A stretch of DNA of 64,000 nt from Mycoplasma imitans ATCC 51306 (GCF_000518305.1 NZ_KI912417.1:4622-68621), one strand, 5' to 3'; numbered from the stretch's first letter, positions 48,028-58,787 are shown. A program made the numbers and translations. The notes: generated by a model from the letters alone, not told the origin.

Positions 48028-48937
48028 TATTTTTTATGTAATTCATTATCGCTTCACAAGTATTGCTAGCATCATCTTTAAAAAAGTTAAAACTGTATTC
48101 TTTTAAACTTTCGTTAAATTTATTTCTCGTTCAAGTCAATTGATGCTTAACAAGTTTTTTAAGTTTTTTATTTATTGTTTCTCGATCAACCGGTTGATTA
48201 TTTTTCCAAGCATCATAGATTTCTTTATATCCTAATGCCTTCATAGCAATAGGTCATTTATCTATTTTTTTATCTGAAATTAACTTGTATAAGTACTCGA
48301 CTTCTTTTATTCAATTTAAATTGTCAATCATTTCATCTAAACGTTTACTTAAATACGGAAAAAGCAACTCTTTATCTGACATACATTTAACAACGATATA
48401 GTCCAACTTTTTTTTATCATTTTTTGGCTTTTTACCGTGTTTTTTAAATAAATATAATGCTCGTAATAATCTTTTTCTATTGTTTTGTCCGATCTCTTTT
48501 GCTTCTTCTAAATCATACTCACTTAATTGCTTAAATATATCTTGATTTTCTAGTTTTTCTAATTCATTAAATAGTTCCGCATCTAACTCTTGTTGTTCTA
48601 ATTGATAATCATTAATCAAGCTATTAATATATAAATGACTACCACCGCAAACAATCGTTCAATCAGGAGCATCTTCTAAAATCTTTTCTGCACGATTCTT
48701 AAAATGTGCAATTGATCAATCGTCAAAAATCGAAATATCCGAGACTAAATGATAATTAATTTCCGATAATGTTTTTTCAGATGGCTTATTCACTCCAGCG
48801 TTTAATTCTTTATAAACTTGAAAGGCATCAGCTGAAATAATTGGCACATTTAATTTTGTTGCCAACATATTAGCTAAATATGATTTTTTTGTGCCAGTTG
48901 GACCAACAACTAAAATTAATCTTTTAGAATAAATCAT
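48020..48937 (-). CDS. miaA: tRNA dimethylallyltransferase
   Basis: 305 residues. P-loop GPTGTKKSYLA at the N-terminus, ISADAFQVYKEL, a shortened insert domain and RNKFN near the end. It isopentenylates A37 of tRNAs that read UNN codons. The acceptor motif shows ADAFQVYK where others have ADSMQVYR. Two TGA Trp codons join the pieces. Confidence 0.88.
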
Positions 48938-48964
48938 AAGAAAAACATAATTATTATCTTTTTA

Positions 48965-48970
48965 TATAAT
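48965..48970 (+). promoter_or_regulatory. -10 box for the lipoprotein gene at 49017
   Basis: TATAAT, 47 bases before the start codon. The leader between contains the 19-bp tandem repeat. Confidence 0.55.
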
Positions 48971-48977
48971 ATGAACT

Positions 48978-49015
48978 GTGTACTAAAATAAATATAGTGT
49001 ACTTAAATAAATATA
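48978..49015 (+). repeat. two tandem 19-bp copies in a lipoprotein leader
   Basis: GTGTACTAAAATAAATATA is followed at once by the same 19 bases with one A-to-T change. It fills the space between the -10 box and the ATG at 49017. Confidence 0.75.
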
Positions 49016-49016
49016 T

Positions 49017-49823
49017 ATGAATAAAAACAAAATTGTTTCAAAACTAACAGGTCTAGCTTCACTAGGCTTTGGTATCAGTTTTGCTTTAACAAGTTGTACG
49101 GTAGTTACTCAACCAGGGTTATTTAAAGTTATTACAGCACAAGACGTTAGCAATAAAGCAGCATATAGTTCAATCGCTAACCAATTACAGTCACCTATTC
49201 AAACCGCGATTTATGGTACTAATTTAATTAACAACGGGAATTACGTACTAACTGTATTAACTAACACAGACAGCGATCAAAACTATTTCATTAATGGGGG
49301 AGATCTAAGTAGCGGCTTAAGCTGAGATGGTCCTTATGCAAGAGCTGTTCAAAGATGACAGCCCGACAGAAGTAACCCTAATTACAATAACGGAATTATT
49401 TTCTTATTATATTGAGACCTTTTTGATAATCAAAAAGCTCCTAGTAACCAATTAAATCCTTTCTCTGCTGCTACTAGTGGTACTGGATTTGCAAGAAACG
49501 ATCAATCTGCTGTAGATTATCGTCAAATTGTTGATTTTATTGTAAAAACTTATCCAACCGAAACAAGTGGATGATTAAACCGTACTGATGGTACTACTAA
49601 AATCATGAACATTGCGTTTAGCAATGATGGTAATGGTAAAATTACCCCTAACTTCTACATGGGTAGCGCAACAGCTTCAACAACAAACACTACTCCAACA
49701 CTTGCTGCGTCTGCTCCTGTTAAACAATCAACAACAGTTAATAGTAGCAAACCAAGTAACCATGATTTAACTATTGATGATAGTTTCTCAACTTTCTTAG
49801 CTTCAATTTATACAAGAAATTAA
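49017..49823 (+). CDS. lipoprotein of unknown function
   Basis: 268 residues. Signal peptide with lipobox LTSC (Cys27), then a mixed globular domain rich in Asn, Thr and Ser. A C-terminal low-complexity stretch is rich in Thr, Ser and Ala. I do not recognise the family. Several TGA Trp codons lie in the middle. It is divergently transcribed from miaA and ends before a strong terminator. Confidence 0.8.
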
Positions 49824-49863
49824 TTCAATCTAATCAGATAGAATAAATAACCTAAATAATGAA

Positions 49864-49904
49864 TAAGGACATAAGATTTTGATTAAAATCTCATGTCCTT
49901 TTTT
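49864..49904 (+). terminator. terminator after the lipoprotein gene
   Basis: AAGGACAT...AAGATTTT and AAAATCT...ATGTCCTT form a long stem followed by a T run. Confidence 0.8.
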
Positions 49905-49983
49905 GATTTTTTTTACATTAGTTATTTTTAACTATTTATTCATCATAATGCAAATTATGTTTATCAAGTAGTAAAGATAAAAC

Positions 49984-50025
49984 TGTACCAAATTCAATTT
50001 TGTGTAAAAAATTGAATTTGGTACA
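49984..50025. repeat. 18-bp perfect inverted repeat, 6-base loop
   Basis: TGTACCAAATTCAATTTT pairs exactly with its reverse complement across GTGTAA. There is no T run, and a proper terminator lies 80 bases away, so this is more likely a binding site or a relic end of an element. The rest of 49905-50105 shows no gene. Confidence 0.7.
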
Positions 50026-50105
50026 AGCTATTGTTTAATATAAGACCTTTCTAATGCGATATTTAAGAAGGGTTGTTTATTTTCTTTGAAAATAAATTTT
50101 TTAGT

Positions 50106-51563
50106 TTAAAGTGCTTGGCACTTAAATCCATTAATTCGCTCTTCTTCGTTTGCATTAATAGCGTACTTATTAACTAAGAATAAAGACGCAAAAGGAATAA
50201 ATGCCAAGATTCTTGTTGATCTTGAAAACATTCCGACTTTAGCATAAATTATGAATCAGCTAAGATATATGCTAATCATGAACCCTATACCGATCATAAA
50301 CATATCTTGCTTAGAAAGCAATATTCCAGTAGCTTCAATTTGAAAAACTGCAGAAGTCGCCCTTTGAACAAATAATGTATTAGAAATAAAGATAAACGAA
50401 AAAATTAAAGCTACCAAGATTAATAATTGAACGATTTCAATTACTAATAATGTTAACGATAAGCTAAACTTATTCTTTCTAACCTTTGGACTTAAAACAT
50501 AAGGATTCTTATCCAAAATAACACCAATAGCAAATCCAATGAACATTATTATAGGAATTATCAAAAGTGCAGATCCAATTCTTCTTGCTCACAGCTCTTC
50601 GTTTTTAGATTCTAATGGTCTTAAATCGATTACATAAGCATTATTATCACTTGTTCATTTAAGTTTGTAGCCATTCGCATCAATAAAAGCAACAGATCCT
50701 GTAAAGATTGCGAATCCAAAAAGACATAATAGATAAAATAACGATATGTAAACTACTGCTGAAGTTAGCTTAATTTGGAATACAATCTTATTAGATTGGA
50801 AGATTTTTTGAAATCACCTTAAATTGACATGTTGATCGTTATTCAATATTTCATTATTTAATTTATAAGTTGATTTTAGATAAGAAGCTAAACCAGAGAA
50901 TGGAATTAAAGATAATATTCTTTGTTTTTGTTTAAATAGGCTTAGTTTCAGATAAACCAAGAATAGTCCTAGATATGAAATTAGATAAGTTATGTTTCAA
51001 AAGATGAATGAGTTTTTGTTGTAAAAGTAAGGAAGAATAGCAGCATAATTAATGACCGATGTTTTTACATCAGCAAAAAAGTTGTTATTAATCTTTACAA
51101 AAGATAATAGGCCCGAATTTATCTGATCATTATTAAAATCAACAGTTGATGTTTTTGCTTGATAAATCTGATCTAAAGATTGATTTATTGGAAAGAAATA
51201 AGTGATTAAGATTAATAAGAAAAAAAACTCAAAGTGCTAATTGGCTGTCTCAATAAATGATAAAGCGATTTTTAGTTTCTTTGGACTAATAATCAACTTA
51301 TCTCCAAACTGATAATGCTCTTTACCAATCAGTAAGATTAGCATAGCAATTGCAACAAAAAAAAATGAAAAAAATCATCGGTAAAATCAATGAAATATTG
51401 AATTTTACTTGATCATATATTACATATCAATATCCATTGTCTAAAACAGATTGTTTCATTAGAATCAGAATGCCAGTGCTCGCAAATAGAGCTGTTCCCA
51501 GAAACACTAAAAATAATGCTAGTTGCCTCCTGGTTACATTAACAATTTTTAAGTATTTTTCAT
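50106..51563 (-). pseudogene. broken multi-pass membrane protein gene
   Basis: Reading leftwards, one frame runs from about 51560 to TAA 50106 and codes for about 10 hydrophobic segments with a short outer loop. It is broken twice: a TAG at 51237-51239 (ETAN, stop, HFEFF) and a lost base in the A run just after ATG 51563, where one extra A would restore MKKYLKIVNV. TGA Trp codons are frequent, so it is a native gene. I do not recognise the family; about 480 residues before decay. Confidence 0.6.
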
Positions 51564-52410
51564 ATTATCTTATTAAATTTTCTTATCTATCATTCAAGAT
51601 AGGGCTAGTTATGTATCGGTATATTTTGTTAGGATTTGATTATATTCGGAAATAATGATTAGGTAATTTCCTTCTTCATTGATAGCATCTCTTATAAATT
51701 CAAATCCTTCTTAGAAGAATTTAAAGAATAGATGGTAAGACTATCTTTCTTTGGATATAAATAATAATCTTGGCATTGTAATCTATAAAAGTTGTAAGAT
51801 TTTGATATTCCTTATTGTAGTTATACATAGATTAGTTACTGGGTTTAAATAATTTAAGATAATCGATTTGTGGTTCTCACATTTGTTTAGATGAATGACC
51901 CTTAGTGTTAAGGGACATAAACGTTATTAGAAATCGATTGATAATTAACTTTAAGCTGAGTTAATCAGTTCCTATGATGTAATTTAGGTTGTTAAATTCG
52001 AATCAATTTTCTTATAGATTAATAAACCATCACTTCGATAAATAAATCTAAACAATTCAGTCGGGCATTAAGTCTCAGCAGTTTTATCTCTTTACAACAT
52101 AAACATATCTATTTAATAAATGCATAAATTTTTATAGCAACTCATAAATAAGTATGTTAACCTAACTTAACATATTCTCGAGCAAATTCTTTTATCACTC
52201 TAGGAATTCTTCAAAATTTGCCAACAGTATTTTTGGCCTTTTAACAGAAAAAACTAAAATCAGATAATTTGAACATACCTATAATGATTTAAAAAAACAC
52301 AGCTTGTTGCTACGAAATTTAATCAATTGCTTTTATTAACCATCTAGTTTTATTCATCATGTATTAGATAAATTCGTTATCTTTTTTTACTAAAAGCCCC
52401 TAAAACAAAG
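51564..52410 (-). other. decayed coding DNA, no intact gene
   Basis: No open frame of useful length. On the minus strand short peptide-like pieces appear in changing frames, such as NEEGNYLIIISEYNQILTKY (about 51610-51680) and EYQNLTTFIDYNAKIIIYI (about 51760-51830), with stops between. This looks like an old gene upstream of the membrane pseudogene that has lost function. Confidence 0.4.
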
Positions 52411-52411
52411 A

Positions 52412-52452
52412 AAAAACCCTTACGATATAGTTAGATCGTAAGGGTTTTATAA
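52412..52452 (-). terminator. terminator after tRNA-Arg
   Basis: AAACCCTTACGAT and ATCGTAAGGGTTT arms with a short loop, A/T runs on both sides, just past the tRNA-Arg 3' end on the minus strand. Confidence 0.8.
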
Positions 52453-52475
52453 GTCTACAAAAGAAATTAATTTAA

Positions 52476-52552
52476 TGGCGTCGACAACAGGACTTGAACC
52501 TGTAACCTTCAGTTCCGCAAACTGATGCTCTATCCAGTTGAGCTATGCCGAC
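52476..52552 (-). tRNA. tRNA-Arg (GCG)
   Basis: A 77-base cloverleaf with an encoded CCA. The anticodon stem TCAGT/ACTGA encloses TTGCGGA, so the anticodon is GCG rather than the usual ACG. Confidence 0.88.
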
Positions 52553-52685
52553 ATCGTTTAATATTATAATACATCATATAAAAATTACGCAAAAATCTGC
52601 GTAATTTTAAAAACTGATTGTATTAAGTAATTAGACTGTTAACAAACAACTTAACAGCCAATGATTAAAATATTGAAAATAATAA

Positions 52686-52761
52686 TGGTGGTCTCGGGCA
52701 GAATCGAACTGCCGACACATGGTTCTTCAGACCATTGCTCTACCGACTGAGCTACAAGACC
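52686..52761 (-). tRNA. tRNA-Phe (GAA)
   Basis: A 76-base cloverleaf, anticodon loop CTGAAGA, CCA encoded. Confidence 0.93.
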
Positions 52762-52762
52762 G

Positions 52763-52836
52763 TGGCGGTTCCTACGGGAATCAAACCCGCAACCCCTCCG
52801 TGACAGGGAGGTATGTTATCACTACACCAAGGAACC
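52763..52836 (-). tRNA. tRNA-Asp (GUC)
   Basis: A 74-base cloverleaf, anticodon GTC, CCA encoded. The T-loop reads GTTTGA instead of GTTCGA, so position 56 is U. Confidence 0.9.
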
Positions 52837-52837
52837 A

Positions 52838-52914
52838 TGGTTGCGGGAGCTGGATTTGAACCAACGACCTTCAGATTATGAGCCTGACGAGCTACCAAGC
52901 TGCTCTATCCCGCG
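52838..52914 (-). tRNA. initiator tRNA-fMet (CAU)
   Basis: A 77-base cloverleaf. The first base C1 faces A72 unpaired, the initiator mark, and GTAGCTCGTC fits initiators. Anticodon CAT. The anticodon stem TCAGG/TCTGA lacks the full set of three G-C pairs. Confidence 0.92.
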
Positions 52915-52975
52915 ATGTAACACACTATTAATAATATAATAATGTGTAAAGTTATGATAATTTTTTAATTATTTA

Positions 52976-53066
52976 TGGCGGATGCTGAGGGATTCGAACC
53001 CCCGCTGACCGTTAAGCCACTCTCGGTTTTCAAGACCGAACCCTTCAGCCACTTGGGTAAGCATCC
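52976..53066 (-). tRNA. tRNA-Ser (UGA)
   Basis: A 91-base cloverleaf with a long variable arm, anticodon TGA, CCA encoded. Confidence 0.93.
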
Positions 53067-53157
53067 GTATCTTAGATAGTACTTATTTAGCAATAATACT
53101 TGCTATTTATCAAATTAAAAACGTAAGTACTATACTAAAAAATTTCTAAGTTATTAT

Positions 53158-53233
53158 TGGTGGATCTAACAGGACTTGAACCTGTAACCAACCGATTATG
53201 AGTCGGGGGCTCTAACCATTGAGCTATAGATCC
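53158..53233 (-). tRNA. tRNA-Ile2 (CAU, lysidine type)
   Basis: A 76-base cloverleaf with a CAT anticodon in loop CTCATAA and acceptor GGATCTA, closer to Ile2 tRNAs than to Met. It would need TilS to change C34 to lysidine. Elongator Met is the alternative. Confidence 0.75.
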
Positions 53234-53237
53234 AACA

Positions 53238-53314
53238 TGGTGGCTGGAGTGAGACTCGAACTCACGACAACTCGGGTATGAACCGAGCCCTCTAACCAAC
53301 TGAGGTATCCAGCC
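53238..53314 (-). tRNA. tRNA-Met (CAU, elongator)
   Basis: A 77-base cloverleaf with a CAT anticodon in loop TTCATAC, as in mycoplasma elongator Met tRNAs. CCA encoded. Confidence 0.8.
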
Positions 53315-53319
53315 ATAAC

Positions 53320-53396
53320 TGGTCGGGAAGACAGGATTTGAACCTGCGACCCCTTGGTCCCAAACCAAGTGCTCTACCAAGCTAAGCTACTTCCCG
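53320..53396 (-). tRNA. tRNA-Pro (UGG)
   Basis: A 77-base cloverleaf, anticodon loop TTTGGGA, CCA encoded. Confidence 0.92.
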
Positions 53397-53417
53397 CGGT
53401 AGATATAATTTATAAGA

Positions 53418-53468
53418 TGGTGTATGTTTTTGGAGTCGAACCAAATATTAATTCCGCCCCGGACACAC
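53418..53468 (-). other. orphan tRNA-like 3' half with CCA
   Basis: On the minus strand: T-stem TTTGG, loop TTCGACT, T-stem CCAAA, then AACATACACCA. That is a full T-arm and acceptor 3' strand, but there is no matching 5' acceptor, D-arm or anticodon arm; tRNA-Cys ends 2 bases upstream. It may be a tRNA relic or the acceptor piece of a split or rearranged RNA. Confidence 0.5.
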
Positions 53469-53469
53469 A

Positions 53470-53543
53470 TGGAGGTGCCTGTCAGAATCGAACTGACGAT
53501 GTGGAGGTTGCAGCTCCAAGCCTTACCACTTGACTAAGGCACC
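53470..53543 (-). tRNA. tRNA-Cys (GCA)
   Basis: A 74-base cloverleaf, anticodon loop CTGCAAC, CCA encoded. First of the Cys-Pro-Met-Ile group on the minus strand. Confidence 0.92.
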
Positions 53544-53590
53544 AAATACCTTATAAATTATATCAAAAAATCTTATTTTTCTAAATAAAA

Positions 53591-54142
53591 TTAAGCAACA
53601 CCAGTTAGTTTAGCTCTTAGTTCTTGACTAAATTCTTTAGAAAATAACACTTCTAGTGTATAAAAAGCTAACTCTAAAGTAGTTAATGAACATCTTGCTG
53701 TAATTAACTTATTTGAGCGATTTAATTGTACATTGAAATCCTTGATACGGTTAGCATGATTCATTGTTCCATCGCTTCAAGAGATGTATTTGTCTTCTGG
53801 ATTTAAGATCTTATTTTCACTTAAAGCATTAGGCGAATCACAAATTGCAATAACTCACTTATTAGCCTTAACAAATTGCTTAACTGCATCAAGTCCGTTC
53901 TGATTAGCTCTTAGGTGAATCGCACCCATTCCTCCAGGAACATAGATCGCATCATAATCATTTACGTCAAATGATTTAATCGTTTTAATGTGTGCTACAT
54001 TAAACTGACCTACAACACTGTCTTTTTGATCTGGTGAGTAATAATCAATCTTACTAAACTTACCGCTAGCAACTAAAATCGAAGCAAAACTAACTAGCTC
54101 GATATCTTGAAACTCTTTTAACGTTAATACAAGTAATTTCAC
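53591..54142 (-). CDS. DJ-1/PfpI family protein
   Basis: 183 residues, family size. YDAIYVPGGMGAIHLR and AICDSPNAL match the DJ-1 fold, with the reactive Cys in AICDSP at the nucleophile elbow. Members act as glyoxalase/deglycase, chaperone or redox sensor; which one is unclear. Two TGA Trp codons. Confidence 0.85.
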
Positions 54143-54236
54143 AAATTAAACCTTTCTCATTTTTATCTATTTAATAATCTGTAATTATTTTATTTTAAAA
54201 TAAGGTATCGTGTAGTAAAATACACATATTTTTATT

Positions 54237-54878
54237 ATGAGCCGATTATCAAAAAACAAAATTATTCGTGAAACCAAAAAGAAGCAAGCTCAATTAAATA
54301 AGATCTTTAATAAGGAAGATGAATCAATCACGAAATACAAACAAGAACTAGATAGAATCAGCTCAAACATTCTTATTGATTACCAAGCCAATAAACCTAC
54401 TTTATTAGATCTAAAGATTAATTATTCTGATACAAATGCTAAACATATCGATGAATTAAAAGATCTTGTTAGTTCTTTTGATTCAAACGATCTAGTGAAT
54501 ATCATCGATCAAGCAAGATTTTTAAACGATTATTCACTAGATCTAACAAATAATAATGAAAAGAAAAGTTGGATTTTAAACGACCCTGGTTTAAGCGAAA
54601 TAAATAAGATTGAAGAGAGTTTTGAAAACATCAAAACGATAGCAGCAAACTTCGTAAGTCACTCGCATAATGATCTGTACAAACTTGAACAGATCATAGC
54701 TTTAGCTAAAGAAAAGATTAATGATCCTGATTTTTTTAAACCAGTTGAGAAAATTAAGATTGGCACAAACAGGAAAAAAGCTAAACAGTTTAAGGTTTTA
54801 TTAGGTTTTCTAATTGGTTTGATTAGTATTGGTATTATTTTTTTATTTATCATAATTGGGATATTTAAAATTGCGTAA
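54237..54878 (+). CDS. tail-anchored coiled-coil protein
   Basis: 213 residues, not recognised. A highly charged, helical N-terminal part is followed by one hydrophobic helix near the C-terminus ([20 protein letters not shown]), so it is probably tail-anchored with the bulk in the cytoplasm. It precedes cmk by 2 bases and is likely co-transcribed with cmk, der and perhaps metG. Confidence 0.75.
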   Translation: MSRLSKNKIIRETKKKQAQLNKIFNKEDESITKYKQELDRISSNILIDYQANKPTLLDLKINYSDTNAKHIDELKDLVSSFDSNDLVNIIDQARFLNDYSLDLTNNNEKKSWILNDPGLSEINKIEESFENIKTIAANFVSHSHNDLYKLEQIIALAKEKINDPDFFKPVEKIKIGTNRKKAKQFKVLLGFLIGLISIGIIFLFIIIGIFKIA

Positions 54879-54880
54879 TC

Positions 54881-55555
54881 ATGAGTAAACAAATTAACAA
54901 TCAACAGGTAGCAATTGATGGACCAGCAGGTAGTGGTAAATCAACTGTAGCTAAATTAGTTGCTAAAAATCTTGGCTTTGATTATTTATCAACAGGAAAG
55001 ATGTTTAGAGCTTTTTATTATTTAATAAATAAGAACAATTGATCAGTTGATCAATTGATAAACAACTTGAAAACGTATCATTCAGTTTTTAATGGTGATC
55101 AAGTTGAAATTAATGGTCAAAATATCTCAGATCTACTTGATGATCCCGTTATTTCAAAAGGTGCAAGTGATATAGCTCAAGATAAAAAGATTCGTGCATT
55201 AGCACTCAGTTTACAACAAGATTATGCAGCTAAAAAACCAGTAGTAATGGACGGAAGAGATGTTACTAGCGTGGTGTTGCCAAACGCGATTTTAAAGATT
55301 TTTTTAACCGCTTCTGCTCGTGAACGCGCAATCAGAAGGATTAAACAATTAAATCTTAATTTGAGTTCAGAAAATATAGAAAAATTTCGGTGCGAAATTC
55401 AAAAACGTGATGATAATGATAGCAATCGCGCACTAGCTCCACTAAAGATTGTTGAAGATGCAATCGTAATTGATTCTGATTCATTATCAATTCAAGAAGT
55501 GGTTAATAAAATCATCAGTTTATACAAAGAAAAACTGGAGGCAAACCATGCTTAA
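54881..55555 (+). CDS. cmk: cytidylate kinase
   Basis: 224 residues. [13 protein letters not shown]-loop at about 14-25, [20 protein letters not shown] and the lid RRIKQLN. Phosphorylates CMP and dCMP. The start at 54881 (not 55055) is needed for the P-loop and uses a TGA Trp near residue 48. It overlaps der by 8 bases. Confidence 0.93.
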
Positions 55556-56918
55556 GGTTGCAATTGTTGGCAAACCAAACGTTGGTAAATCTACCCTTTT
55601 TAATCGATTGATTAAAAATCGAATTGCCATCGTTGATGACACACCAGGAATCACTAGGGATCGGATCTTTGGTGATGTTGAATGATTAACCAAACGTTTT
55701 CAAATTATTGATACAGGCGGATTGACAACTGATAGTGATGTATTTCAACGCGCAATTGAACAGCAAGTTCAATTTGCAATCGATGAAGCTGATATCATCT
55801 TATTTGTTTGTTCATACAAAGAAGGTATCAACTCCGACGATCATTATGCAGCTAAACTACTAAAAAAACATAAGAACAAAAAAATTCTTTTTGTTCTTAA
55901 TAAGATTGAAAACCAAAATAAAGATCAACTTAACTTAGGTAGTTATTTTAGTTTGGGCTTTGGTAAACCTATGATTATCTCAGCTGAACACGCAATCGGA
56001 ATTGGGGATCTTTTGGATGAGATTATCAGACTTAAAGCTCAGTTTGATAATAAAAAAGAACAAGAGTTGGTAGCAACCTTTTGTATTATTGGCAAACCAA
56101 ATGTAGGTAAGTCCAGCTTACTTAACCAACTACTAAAAAAAGAGCGGGTATTAGTGTCTGATATCCCAGGGACGACCCGCGATGCAATTGATGCAACTTT
56201 TAGTTATAACAAAGAATTATACAAAGTAATTGATACTGCAGGAATTAGAAGAAAAGGTAAGATTGCAACTAGAATTGAAAAGTTTTCGGTTCAAAGAACT
56301 CAGCAAGCAATTTCAAGATCGCAGATGATTTTGTTGATGCTTGATGGATCGACTGATCTATCTGAACAAGATGAGGTGATCGGTGGTTTATGTTATGAAG
56401 CTAATTTACCTACAATTATCGTAGTCAACAAATGAGATCTTGTTAAAAAAGATGATAAAACAATGGATCTGTTCAAAAAGCAGATTCGCGCTAAATTTAA
56501 GTATCTACCATGATCCCCAATCATCTTTATTAGTGCTAAGGCTAATTTAAGAATTGATACAATCTTCAGTACGATCAAACTAATTCAAGAACAGCTCAAA
56601 ATTAAGATCTCAACATCCTTATTAAATGATGTTGTTCAAAAAGCCCAGATGATGAACCAACCACCAATATTTAATGGTAATCGGTTATCAATAACCTACA
56701 CAACCCAAGCTCAGGGCCAGATCCCAACCTTTGTACTATTCTGTAACAACCCTGATTATTTACATTTCTCTTATGCTAGGTATTTAGAAAATAAAATAAG
56801 AGAGGCATTCGGATTAGAATATGTTCCAATCACCTTGTATTTCAAATCAAAAAACGCTCGGAATCGCAAGCTTTCCAAAGACGTTAAGTTTAAACAAAGC
56901 GGGTATGATCTTGAATAA
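55548..56918 (+). CDS. der: ribosome-assembly GTPase Der (EngA)
   Basis: 456 residues with two tandem GTPase domains: [12 protein letters not shown] with DTPGITRD, then [12 protein letters not shown] with [11 protein letters not shown], plus the C-terminal KH-like domain ending in [11 protein letters not shown]. Needed for 50S maturation. ATG at 55548 has a clear GGAGG site and lies inside the cmk end, so the genes are coupled. Confidence 0.95.
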
Positions 56919-56967
56919 CCTAATAATCTAAATTTTTTTCAATAAAATTATTAAGGAAAATTAAACG

Positions 56968-58653
56968 ATGTTAAAAAATAAAAAGTGTTATATTTCAACG
57001 CCAATTTATTATGCTTCAGGCAATCCCCACATCGGGCATGCTTATACAACTATTTTAGGAGACTTCTTAGCTCGCTTTAAAAAACAAAGGGGTTATGATG
57101 TATTCTTCTTATCAGGAACTGATGAGTTTGGCAAAAAGATTGAAACTAAAGCTAAATCTTTAAATTTAAGTCCTCAAGCTATGGTTGATCGATACTCTAA
57201 TAAATTTAAGGATTTATTCAACCGTTTAAATATCGAGTTAACTAGATTTGTAAGAACAACTGAACCTAATCACCAAGAAGTAGTAAAAAAGATCTTTGGA
57301 TTGTTTTATCTTAAGAAATATATTTATTTAGATCAATGACAAGGATTATACTGTGTTGATTGTGAAGAAAACTATACTAGTTCAAGTGTTTTAAAAAAGA
57401 ACGATATTATTCAAAAGTATAATGTTGATCTATCTAATGATCCTGATGATCAACTATATTGTAATGTTGGTCATAAGATAACATCAATTAACGAACCTTC
57501 TTATTTTATTAAGTTATCTGAGTTCAATGATTTTATTAAAGAATCATTAACTAATGATGAACCTAGCGTGTTCCCTGCATCTCGTAATAAAGAGATGCTT
57601 AATAATTTTGTTAATGTCGGACTTAAGGATTTATCAATTAGTCGAACGAGTATTAACTGAGGGATTCAAACACCACTTAATCCAAGTCATAGGATCTATG
57701 TTTGGTTAGATGCGTTATTTTCTTATTTAACATCAATGGGTTTTGGTTCTGATAACGACCAAGTTTATCAAGAATTTTGAAATGATGATAAAAGTGAAAA
57801 AATTCATCTGATTGCTAAAGAAATTACTAGATTCCACAGAATTTATTGGGTGATCTTTTTAAAGATGCTTGGAATTAAACAACCTACAAGAATGATTTCT
57901 CACGGTTGAATCTTAGATGAAAATGGCAACAAAATGTCTAAATCACTTAACAATGTGATTGATCCAAATGAATTAGTAGATCTATTTGGTGTGGATCAAT
58001 TACGTTATTACTTACTTAAAGAATTGAGTTTAAGCGAAGATGGTAAGGTTGGTAAACGTTTAATTCAAGAAACAATTAATTCTGATCTGATTAACAACCT
58101 AGGTAACTTAGTTCACAGACTGATTCCCATGCTAGAGTCAAGACAAGAATCAATTATCTTACCTTATGTAGCTGGTAACAATGTTGAAGATAAATATTTA
58201 GAAGATCTAAAACAATTACCTAGTGAGTTTGAGAAACTAGTTGAACAAAATGATATTCGTGCAGCAATTAAATTAGTGCTTAATATCTCAAAAGAATATT
58301 CAAGCGTGATCGAAATTCGCAAACCTTGAGAGCTTTATAAAAACAACAAAACCCAAGAATTAGCAAACGTTTTATTTGCTGGAGCTTGTGCTATTAGAAC
58401 TGTTTTTGTTTTATTAGAACCAATTCTTACAACAAAATCTAAAGAAGTTTATGAACAGATGAACTTCAACTCTGAACAAACTAAGCTAGAAAACATTAAT
58501 AAATTTGAACAACTATATAACCATAAGATCAACAAGTCTAAAAAGCTGTTTCAAAAAATTAATATAACTACTGACCCCGATTTGAATGTAAAACCAACTG
58601 AGGATGCCGATCCTAAAACAAATGATGAAAAAACTAAGAAAGAAACTAAATAA
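56968..58653 (+). CDS. metG: methionyl-tRNA synthetase
   Basis: 561 residues, class I. GNPHIGHAYTT is the HIGH motif and GNKMSKSLNN the KMSKS loop. The tail after about residue 510 is a Lys/Thr/Asp-rich extension. There is no C-terminal dimer domain. Several TGA Trp codons join the pieces. Confidence 0.94.
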
Positions 58654-58667
58654 GGTCTTTTAGAGTT

Positions 58668-58705
58668 GAAAAAATGTAGCAGCATTAAGTGCTACATTTT
58701 TTTGT
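58668..58705 (+). terminator. terminator after metG
   Basis: AAAATGTAGCA and TGCTACATTTT arms followed by T run. Confidence 0.8.
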
Positions 58706-58787
58706 ACTTTCAATAAATTTATCTTTTGTAAAAAAAACAAAATATTTTTAATATTTACCGTTCATTTTTAATCAATTAGTTAAATTA

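Noticed and set aside
51437-51655. 72-residue plus-strand open frame
   Set aside because: It is antisense to the membrane pseudogene and has no ribosome binding site or recognisable domain.
53135-53380. 81-residue open frame over tRNA genes
   Set aside because: It covers tRNA-Ile2, tRNA-Met and tRNA-Pro; the peptide is a typical tRNA shadow.
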